Shown piece by piece: positions 1 through 5,989 of a stretch of 11,871 nt of DNA. The position numbers and the translations under genes are program-made. The notes beneath the pieces are model-generated. The model worked only from the letters and a program-made list of their open reading frames with translations, did no database searches and had not been told where the DNA came from. How positions within the stretch are numbered: position 1 is the stretch's first letter; each line of letters starts with the position of its first letter. The stretch covers positions 1-11,871 of the forward strand of contig CAZCDM010000068.1 in the NCBI GenBank assembly GCA_964497475.1, read 5' to 3'. Source of the DNA: CAZCDM01 sp964497475. GTDB taxonomy: Bacteria > Planctomycetota > Phycisphaerae > SM23-33.

Positions 1-57
1 AGAAAGCGGAAATCCTACGCGATATCCGAATTTGAATTTTTCAAAGTACCCTGAATC
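1..57. other. AT-rich left edge downstream of the VWA gene
   Basis: These bases are clearly richer in A/T than the GC-rich DNA to the right. They contain a small palindrome, TTTGAA-ttt-TTCAAA (31-45), in which the stop codon of the minus-strand VWA gene lies. The stretch resembles the low-complexity 'gaatttcgaa' style intergenic DNA I associate with planctomycete genomes, but that is memory, not a search. It marks the point where the VWA reading frame breaks off. Confidence 0.4.
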
Positions 58-709
58 CAAAGCCGAGCACCTCGGCGGTCTCGGCCAGCTCGGCCAGTTG
101 CGGCTTGGCATTTTGCAGGGCGGTTCGTGCGGCGGCCTGGCGGGTCTGGCTCGCGCCGGGCCGGGCGGGGAAACGGGTCATCGAGCCGGAGACATCCACG
201 CCGATGAGGACGGCCTGGCCGGTGGTGTGGACCTCGGCGGTGTAGGCGACCGGGTGCAGCGCCCAGAGCACCGCCAGGGCGATGCCCGCCAGACGAAAGC
301 CAAGCGTGGAGGCTTTTTGCGAGAGGCTCAGCGGAGCCCGGCGATAGCTGCGGAGCGACCAGGCCCCGGCCACCGAGCCGAGAACGAGGATCGCACTGCC
401 GGCGGGCCAGGTGAGTGTAAGCAGCGCCCCGGCCAGGATGGCCGAGCCGTGTAGGCTGAGCTTCAGCCAGGTGAGAGCCGCTTTGCGGGTGGCCTGCCCT
501 CGCGCCAAAACGAACAGCCCGGCTGCGATTGCTGCCGCCACGGGCCCGGCCAGCAGTGCCCCGGCCGTTCGCAGCAGGTCGCGGGCGGGCGACCTGCCCT
601 GGGCGTTCAGGGCCAGGACGACGACCTCGGCGAACAGGGCCAGCCCCGCTGCGGCCGGCAGGAGCAGGGGCGAGGCGGACGGCTCGAATGTCCAGGCGAG
701 GGCAAGCAT
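41..709 (-). CDS. VWA-domain membrane protein, C-terminally truncated
   Basis: The 222-residue product has a hydrophobic N-terminal region with probable membrane segments near residues 14-34, 45-69, 85-118 and 134-155, then the start of a von Willebrand A domain. The first strand and MIDAS motif are visible (VLIGVDVSGSM, with D172, S174 and S176), followed by the first helix and the second strand (AEVLGFGFR). The protein then stops after 'VL'. A VWA fold needs well over 100 more residues, and related membrane-anchored VWA proteins are several hundred residues long, so the 3' end is missing or frameshifted. GGAG lies just upstream of the ATG (spacing about 3). It is divergent from the MFS gene. 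Metal-dependent ligand binding is the family expectation, but this form probably lacks a folded VWA domain. Confidence 0.7.
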   Translation of the reverse strand: MLALAWTFEPSASPLLLPAAAGLALFAEVVVLALNAQGRSPARDLLRTAGALLAGPVAAAIAAGLFVLARGQATRKAALTWLKLSLHGSAILAGALLTLTWPAGSAILVLGSVAGAWSLRSYRRAPLSLSQKASTLGFRLAGIALAVLWALHPVAYTAEVHTTGQAVLIGVDVSGSMTRFPARPGASQTRQAAARTALQNAKPQLAELAETAEVLGFGFRVL

Positions 710-765
710 GTTCTCCGGTTATCCCCGAAACCCCGGGCCGATGCAATCTCCAGCGGGGCGAATGT

Positions 766-793
766 TTGACATGCCCGGCCTGGCCTGTAGGGT
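766..793 (+). promoter_or_regulatory. Probable sigma70-type promoter of the MFS gene
   Basis: A perfect -35 hexamer TTGACA (766-771) is followed after 16 bp by TAGGGT (788-793), which keeps the T1, A2 and T6 positions of a -10 box. Transcription would start near 800, leaving about 25 nt of leader that contains the AAGGAG ribosome binding site (814-819). The -10 is weak, so this is a sequence-based guess. Confidence 0.45.
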
Positions 794-825
794 GACAGAA
801 GACCCCAAACCGCAAGGAGCCCGCC

Positions 826-2136
826 ATGGCCTGGAAGTTTCTGAGCACCATCCGCCGCAGCGTCGAACCGTGGTACACCGGCTACGCCCTCCAGGCGGTG
901 GTCGTTTTTGGCACGGGGGGTATCCTCATGCCGATTCTCATCAACGACCGGCATCCGGGCAATGCGGCCCTGGCCGGGACGATCATGGCGATGTTCTACG
1001 TCGGCCAGTTGATCTCGCCGCTAATGGGCAGCCTGACCGACCGGACGGGCAAGCATCGTTTGTTTTACCTGGCTGGGTTCGTACTGTTGGCGGTAGGTCT
1101 GGGGCTGTTTCCGACGACGAGCGTGACGTGGTTCTGGATGGCCCTGGCGTTGCTCCAGGGGGTGGGCTCGGGCACGAGCAACACCGTCGCGACGATGTTC
1201 ATCGTGGAGTTCCGTCCAAAGGACCAGTGGGACAGCCGCATCGGTTGGCTGCAGACATTTTACGGCGTGGGCCAGTGTCTGGGCCTCGTGCTGGTATCGT
1301 ACCTGCAGCAGACCCCGGCGGTGGGGTTGTACGTCTCGGCGGTTCTGATGGCGCCGGCCTTGGTGCTGGGCGCGTTGAAGCTGCCCAAGCCCAAGCAGCA
1401 CGGCAAACCCGCAGCCGGCAGTGTGCATTTCCATCATCGCCATCACCGGCCGCAACGGGCGGCTGTCTCGCCGGTGGTGGGGTATCACGCGGCGCTGGGC
1501 CAGGTCCTGGCTCGGCTGAAGAAGGACGGGTGCTCGACGTTCGGCCTGTTCATTGCTGGGTGGTTCTTCATCATGCTGGCGACGTGGCTGCTGGGGATTC
1601 TGTTTCCGCTGCTGATGAAGGAGGCGCTGGGGTTGTCGTACCGGCTCTCGTCGCTGTATTACGGTATCGGGGCGTTTATCGGCATCTTTGCCTACGCGCC
1701 GTCGGGTACGCTGGGCGAGAAAATCGGTGACGGCTGGGTCGTGATGATCGGCGCGGTGATGTCGGTGGTCGCTCTGACGGGCATGGCGGTGATGGCGTAC
1801 GTGGATACGGGGATCAACGCCTGGCTTCTGCCGCCGGTGTACATGCTGATTCCGATTGCGTGGTCGCCGTTGATGGTTGGGGGCAATGCGTGGACGGCCC
1901 AGCTGGCTACGGGCCCCGAGGGCGAGGCGCTGGGGAGCTTCAACGCCGCCCTGGCCATTTCAAGCGTGCTGGCGGCGTTCGGCAGCGGGCTGATCGCCCA
2001 TCACTTCGGCTACAAGATGCTTTTGGTGTTCGCCGCGGCGAGTAGCGTCGTGGCGGTGTTGATCTTCCTGCCGCTGCTGGGCCGGGCCGGCAAGGCCGAC
2101 CAGGGACAGGCCCCTTCGGCCGATGAGCCCGGGTAG
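826..2136 (+). CDS. MFS transporter
   Basis: This is a 436-residue inner-membrane protein with about twelve hydrophobic segments in two halves, typical in length for the major facilitator superfamily. The loop between helices 2 and 3 carries the MFS motif A (GSLTDRTGKHR, residues 68-78). A long central cytoplasmic loop (about 185-232) separates the halves and contains the His-rich stretch HFHHRHHR (201-208). The C-terminal half resumes at about 238 and the tail is short and polar. AAGGAG lies 6 nt before the ATG, and a TTGACA promoter is upstream. The substrate cannot be told from sequence. The gene converges on the amidohydrolase gene with only 8 bp between stops. Family assignment is firm; specificity is unknown. 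Confidence 0.92.
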   Translation: MAWKFLSTIRRSVEPWYTGYALQAVVVFGTGGILMPILINDRHPGNAALAGTIMAMFYVGQLISPLMGSLTDRTGKHRLFYLAGFVLLAVGLGLFPTTSVTWFWMALALLQGVGSGTSNTVATMFIVEFRPKDQWDSRIGWLQTFYGVGQCLGLVLVSYLQQTPAVGLYVSAVLMAPALVLGALKLPKPKQHGKPAAGSVHFHHRHHRPQRAAVSPVVGYHAALGQVLARLKKDGCSTFGLFIAGWFFIMLATWLLGILFPLLMKEALGLSYRLSSLYYGIGAFIGIFAYAPSGTLGEKIGDGWVVMIGAVMSVVALTGMAVMAYVDTGINAWLLPPVYMLIPIAWSPLMVGGNAWTAQLATGPEGEALGSFNAALAISSVLAAFGSGLIAHHFGYKMLLVFAAASSVVAVLIFLPLLGRAGKADQGQAPSADEPG

Positions 2137-2144
2137 TCGGGCGG

Positions 2145-3212
2145 CTACGTCTCGGGCGTGTTGACGCCGTCGAGGAGTCGGGCGGCGTTGTCTCGAAAGA
2201 TCGCGTTGACCTGGGCGGAGCTGAGCCGGGCCTGCTCGCAGACGCTGCGCAGGGCACGGAGGGCTTCGTACATGTAGAGGGTGTAGGAGGCTTCGACGTC
2301 GGCTGGCTCGCGTTCGGCGTTGAAGTGGAAGGGGTAGTTCGTGCGGTTGCGGTAGGTCGAGCCCTCCCACTGCCGCCGGCCTCGCATGAAGAAGATGGGG
2401 TTGTCGGTTCCGTAGAGCAGCCGCTCGGGGCCGATAGTCTCCAGGGCCAAGGCGAGCACGTCGGGGTTCAGCACAGCCGAGATGTCCCAGTACAAGCCCG
2501 GATCGTCGGCCAGTGCAGGCAGTGCCGCCTCGGCGTGGGGCAGGGTGTAGGACCGCCCGAGGTGGGCGATGACCAGCCGGACGTTGGGGTATCGCTGGCG
2601 CAGCTGGCGGACCTCGTCGAGGTTGGCCGGATCGGCCAGGCGGCCGGCGCGGGGCACGTGCAGGGTGACCCACGCGCGGCGGGCGTCGATGAGTTCCAGA
2701 TGGCGGTGCGGCAGGAAGTCAAAGATGCTCGCCTCGATGTGCTCGTCGCGCGAGGCGGGGTTGTGGCTGATCATCGCGTAGTACGGTTTGACGCCGATGA
2801 AGCCGGGCCTGTCCAGCTCGGCCCGGAGGCGATCGACCGACCACTGCGGCCGAAGCAGCACCAGCCCGCCATAGCCGTGCGTGCGGCAGTGCTCGGCCAC
2901 GAGCTGGTTGTTCAGGTCGGTATCGAAACTCAGCGACGGATAGCCCATGACGACCTTGCCGACCGTCCGGCCGGGGAAGGTCAGCTCGTAAGCCCGCTCG
3001 AGCTGATCCTCGTCGATGGGGCAGAACAGCTCGTTGACCCAGTACTGGCGACGCATCTCGTCGGTGAGTTTTTCGAGCTCGCAGCGGGCGGGGTAGAGGT
3101 GCAGGTGAGCGTCGATGATCTCATCGGGCACCCAGTCGTCGAGGTGATCGTTCCAGAAGGTCCGGTCGACATCGGTGTACTGCCAGACGTGATGCAGCGG
3201 CTGGGGGTTCAT
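2145..3212 (-). CDS. Amidohydrolase-family TIM-barrel hydrolase
   Basis: The 355-residue protein fits the Amidohydro_2 type of metal-dependent hydrolases. Visible candidate metal and catalytic residues are the HxH of 'DAHLHLYP' (H36, H38), H185 in 'TLHVPR', H217 in 'IAHLGRSYT' and D270 in 'YGTDNPIFF'. These fall in the order and spacing expected around a TIM barrel. The start was set at MNPQPL because an upstream extension would read into ribBA and is low-complexity Ser/Thr/Pro. GGAG precedes the ATG by 12 nt inside the ribBA 3' end. The ATG lies 4 bp after the ribBA stop, so the two genes are probably translationally coupled as the last members of a three-gene operon. Substrate is unknown; members of this family include decarboxylases and lactonases as well as true amidohydrolases. 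Confidence 0.88.
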   Translation of the reverse strand: MNPQPLHHVWQYTDVDRTFWNDHLDDWVPDEIIDAHLHLYPARCELEKLTDEMRRQYWVNELFCPIDEDQLERAYELTFPGRTVGKVVMGYPSLSFDTDLNNQLVAEHCRTHGYGGLVLLRPQWSVDRLRAELDRPGFIGVKPYYAMISHNPASRDEHIEASIFDFLPHRHLELIDARRAWVTLHVPRAGRLADPANLDEVRQLRQRYPNVRLVIAHLGRSYTLPHAEAALPALADDPGLYWDISAVLNPDVLALALETIGPERLLYGTDNPIFFMRGRRQWEGSTYRNRTNYPFHFNAEREPADVEASYTLYMYEALRALRSVCEQARLSSAQVNAIFRDNAARLLDGVNTPET

Positions 3213-3216
3213 GTTC

Positions 3217-4446
3217 TCAGAGGTCTCCGAGGATGTGGCCGAGCTTGGCCTTTTTGGCCCGAAGGTATTCGCAGGAGTGCTCGCCGGGCGGGATTTCGAT
3301 GGCGACGCGCTCGTCAATTTGCAGGCCGAAGCCTTCCAGCCCGAAAATCTTGCGGGGGTTGTTGGTCAGCAGGCGGAGCTTTCGCAGGCCCAGGTCGCGG
3401 AGGATCTGGTTGCCCACGCCGTAGTCACGCTGGTCGGGCTGGAAGCCGAGGTGAACATTGGCCTCGACGGTATCGAGGCCTTGTTCCATCTGGAGCTTGT
3501 AGGCGCGGAGTTTGTTGATCAACCCAATGCCGCGCCCTTCCTGCCGCATGTAGACCAGGGCGCCCTTGCCGGCCTGGGCAATTTTGTGCATCGCGGTGTG
3601 CAGTTGCGGGCCGCAGTCGCAGCGGAGGCTGCCGAAGAGGTCGCCGGTGAGACATTCGCTGTGGACGCGGACGAGGACGGGCTCATCGTGGATCATGGGC
3701 TTGCCGTCCGAGTCGAGCTGGCCGACGCCGCCGAGGGTCAGGGCGACGTGGGGGGGGTCGTCGACGAGGGAGGAATAGGCGATCAGGTGGAACGTGCCGA
3801 ACTCGGTGGGCAGGTCGATCTCGACCTCGCGTTTGATGAGGCGGTCGTGCTTGAGGCGGTGGCGGACGACGTCGGCGACGGTGCACATTTTCAGGTCGTG
3901 CTGGGCGCAGAAGGCGTTGAGGTCGTCGCGGCGGGCCATCGAGCCATCGGGGTTCATGATCTCGCAGATAACGCTGATGGGCTTGAGCCCGGCGAGCTGG
4001 CAGAGGTCGACGCTGCCTTCAGTCTGGCCGACGCGGAGCAGGACCCCGCCGTCGACGGCGCGAAGGGGGAAGATGTGTCCGGGGCGGGCGAAGTCGGCCG
4101 GGGCTGCGTCGTCGCGGGCGGCGAGCTGGATGGTATGTGAGCGGTCGGCGGCGCTGATGCCGGTGGTCACGCCTTGGGCGGCGTCGATGCTGACGGTGAA
4201 GGCGGTGGTGAACTGGGAGGTGTTGGTCTGGGTCTGCATGTGCAGGCCGAGGGAATCGGCCTTTTGGTTGGTCATGGGCAGGCAGATGAGCCCACGGCCG
4301 TGGGTGGCCATGAAGTTGACGATCTCGGGCGTGATCTTCTCGGCCGCACAGACCAGATCGCCCTCATTCTCGCGCGACTCGTCGTCGACAAGGACGACCA
4401 TCCGCCCGGCCTGGAGATCGGCGAGTATATCTTCGATGGCGTCCAT
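3217..4446 (-). CDS. ribBA: Bifunctional RibBA: DHBP synthase / GTP cyclohydrolase II
   Basis: This 409-residue cytosolic enzyme would feed both branches of riboflavin synthesis. The N-terminal half (about 1-200) makes 3,4-dihydroxy-2-butanone 4-phosphate from ribulose 5-phosphate and shows RENEGD (25-30), GHIFPLRA (H124) and E162. The C-terminal half (about 205-405) opens GTP and shows the zinc cysteines C265, C276 and C278, the RQEGRG loop (301-306), the conserved DQRDYGVGNQIL and TNNPRK. The oddity is 'RVGQTEGSVDL': residue 141 is Gln (CAG), where E. coli RibB has His153, a magnesium ligand. The GTP cyclohydrolase half looks complete. The gene starts 11 bp after the membrane-protein stop and has only a weak ribosome site, fitting coupled translation. 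No FMN riboswitch is visible upstream of the operon. Confidence 0.95.
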   Translation of the reverse strand: MDAIEDILADLQAGRMVVLVDDESRENEGDLVCAAEKITPEIVNFMATHGRGLICLPMTNQKADSLGLHMQTQTNTSQFTTAFTVSIDAAQGVTTGISAADRSHTIQLAARDDAAPADFARPGHIFPLRAVDGGVLLRVGQTEGSVDLCQLAGLKPISVICEIMNPDGSMARRDDLNAFCAQHDLKMCTVADVVRHRLKHDRLIKREVEIDLPTEFGTFHLIAYSSLVDDPPHVALTLGGVGQLDSDGKPMIHDEPVLVRVHSECLTGDLFGSLRCDCGPQLHTAMHKIAQAGKGALVYMRQEGRGIGLINKLRAYKLQMEQGLDTVEANVHLGFQPDQRDYGVGNQILRDLGLRKLRLLTNNPRKIFGLEGFGLQIDERVAIEIPPGEHSCEYLRAKKAKLGHILGDL

Positions 4447-4457
4447 GAAGAGGTCTT

Positions 4458-4973
4458 TCAGTTGGCGTTGCGGGCCCGTTCCGCTTGCGCCTTTTTCTTA
4501 TCGCGGCTGACTTCCATGTGGAAGAACCCTGCCCCGGCGACGAGGCAGATGCCCAGCACGACGCAGATCGCGGCAAAGAGCCCGCCGTTCTGCATGAGCT
4601 TGTTCTCTGCGATCTGCTCTTCGGTCATGCCGCTTTTGAGGTACATCGTAATGCCGGCAATGAAAATCAGCAGCACGCCCATGCCGATCAGCAGCGGGAT
4701 GGCGGTTTTGCGGAACGCGTGGGTCGAGTGGGTCGACTGGCGGGCCTGGAACTGCTTGGCGCGGTCTTTGCGGGAGACGGCCGAGCGGGGTTGGTCGTCG
4801 GGCGCCGCCAGCCTGATGGCTGGGTTCACGCCCAGTTCCGGATCGATCTGCGTGGGCATGATCTCGTCGGACTCCTCGGCCGGCTGGTCGGGCTCTTCGA
4901 CCTCCTGGGTGTGGTCAAAGCCGTCGGCGAGGGCTCGCAGGGCGGCGGTGTCGTGCAGATTGTCTTTAGCCAC
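4458..4973 (-). CDS. Small two-helix membrane protein, unknown function
   Basis: This 171-residue protein is first in the ribBA operon. Residues 1-88 are polar and acidic in the first third, then basic (RKDRAKQFQAR). Two hydrophobic helices follow at about 91-112 and 129-152, joined by a charged loop, and the tail is basic (RDKKKAQAERAR). The arrangement suggests an inner-membrane protein with a long cytoplasmic N-terminus. I do not recognise the family. The start is a GTG at 4973-4971, supported by GGAG 8 nt upstream; no in-frame ATG lies closer. Its position 11 bp before ribBA suggests co-transcription, but no link to riboflavin metabolism or transport can be read from the sequence. Confidence 0.8.
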   Translation of the reverse strand: MAKDNLHDTAALRALADGFDHTQEVEEPDQPAEESDEIMPTQIDPELGVNPAIRLAAPDDQPRSAVSRKDRAKQFQARQSTHSTHAFRKTAIPLLIGMGVLLIFIAGITMYLKSGMTEEQIAENKLMQNGGLFAAICVVLGICLVAGAGFFHMEVSRDKKKAQAERARNAN

Positions 4974-5089
4974 GGGACAGTCTCCAGAAAAAGGTAAAAA
5001 AATCCCATCACCGGGGGGGATTGTCGAGGCCTTGCTTATACAATAATTCGGCGGCGGGTGCTACTGTTTTATCTTTGAAAGGAGACGTC
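4974..5089. promoter_or_regulatory. Divergent promoter region, ribBA operon / MEMO gene
   Basis: This 116-bp gap separates two divergent units. An AT-rich core at 5036-5048 offers a -10-like box on each strand: TACAAT or AATAAT on the plus strand (5039-5047) and TATAAG on the minus strand (5040-5035). TTGTCG (5021-5026) is a possible plus -35, but its spacing (12-15 bp) is short, and no good minus -35 is seen. The symmetric core would suit divergent transcription. A strong ribosome site AAAGGAG (5078-5084) serves the MEMO gene, and GGAG serves the GTG at 4973. Confidence 0.4.
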
Positions 5090-5971
5090 ATGCCCACGCG
5101 GAAAGCCATTCGAGCCGGTTCGTTTTACCCTGCCGATGCAGCCACCAGCCAGGCCGAGGCGCGGGACCTGATCGACCAGGCCCCCTGCAGCGAGGACCTG
5201 CCGACCCGGCGATACGGCGGGCTGGCCCCCCATGCCGGGTGGGTCTATTCCGGTTTACTGGCGGCCCGGACCATTCGGGCGCTGTTCGAGGCCGGGCCCG
5301 AGCCGACGACGGTCATTCTGTTGGGGGCCGACCATACCGGCCAGGCCAGCCTGGGCGAGGTCTGGCCCGATGGCGAGTGGACCTGGCCCGGCGGGGCCGT
5401 GCCCGTGGATGACCGCCTGGCCGAGGCGCTGATCGCCGCGTGCCCGGCCATACGGGCCAACGCGGCCGCCCACGATTACGAGCACTCGCTGGAGGTCCAG
5501 GTGCCGCTGCTGTATGCGATGGACGATGAGGTCCGCATCGTGCCCGTGGCCGTGCCGGCTACGGAGGTGGCGCTGGAAGTGGGCGAGAAGATCGGCCGGT
5601 ATCTTACGACGCTTCGCAAACCGGGCGAGGTGACGCTGCTGGGCAGTACCGACCTGACGCATCATGGCGGGCACTTCGGCAGCCCGGGCGGGACGGGCAA
5701 GCAGAGCGAAGCCTACGCGAGCGAAAACGACCACGCCCTGCTGGAGCATGTTCTGGCGATGGACGGCGAGGCGGTGCTGCGTCATGCAGCCGAGCATCAC
5801 AGCGCCTGCGGGGCCGGGGCGATCGCTGCAACCATCGAGGCGACCAGGCAGCTCGGGGCCACTCGCGGACAACTGCTGGAGTACACCAACAGCTACCGCA
5901 TTACCCATGCCCGCCGGCCGAACCTGGCCGACGACACGAGCGTCGGCTACGCGTCGGTCGTCTTCGTGTAG
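5090..5971 (+). CDS. amrB: MEMO-family protein (AmmeMemoRadiSam system protein B)
   Basis: This 293-residue protein has the full MEMO fold signature: RAGSFYP near the N-terminus, APHAGWVYSG (H48), GADH (H82), EHSLEVQVPLL (131-141), STDLTHHG (D188, H191), CGAGA (C240) and a C-terminal SVGYAS. H48, H82 and C240 correspond to the His-His-Cys iron site described for human MEMO1, so metal binding looks intact. The start is the ATG at 5090, 5 nt after AAAGGAG; an in-frame extension to 5021 would cross the promoter region. In many prokaryotes the gene sits with an AMMECR1-domain gene and a radical SAM gene, but neither is in this window, so it looks solitary here. Proposed roles for the family centre on redox and metal chemistry and remain unsettled. 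Confidence 0.93.
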   Translation: MPTRKAIRAGSFYPADAATSQAEARDLIDQAPCSEDLPTRRYGGLAPHAGWVYSGLLAARTIRALFEAGPEPTTVILLGADHTGQASLGEVWPDGEWTWPGGAVPVDDRLAEALIAACPAIRANAAAHDYEHSLEVQVPLLYAMDDEVRIVPVAVPATEVALEVGEKIGRYLTTLRKPGEVTLLGSTDLTHHGGHFGSPGGTGKQSEAYASENDHALLEHVLAMDGEAVLRHAAEHHSACGAGAIAATIEATRQLGATRGQLLEYTNSYRITHARRPNLADDTSVGYASVVFV

Positions 5972-5989
5972 CTACCGCTTGTAGCCGAC
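5942..5989. repeat. 9-bp perfect inverted repeat over abutting stop codons
   Basis: GTCGGCTAC (5942-5950) and GTAGCCGAC (5981-5989) are exact reverse complements around a 30-nt loop. At the centre is TAGCTA (5969-5974), which is the TAG stop of both convergent genes. Both arms encode Val-Gly-Tyr in their own gene. There is no T-tract, so this is not a standard intrinsic terminator; it could be chance. Confidence 0.5.

Noticed and set aside
411..1730. Plus-strand open frame overlapping the VWA and MFS genes
   Set aside because: Runs out of frame across two recognisable genes on different strands and has shadow-type Ser/Arg/Gly composition.
3211..4140. Plus-strand open frame opposite ribBA
   Set aside because: Low-complexity Ala/Val/Glu/Gly product lying entirely over a gene with full RibBA signatures.
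4974..5089. Possible FMN riboswitch upstream of the ribBA operon
   Set aside because: The leader is only about 50 nt and lacks the conserved RFN-element segments.
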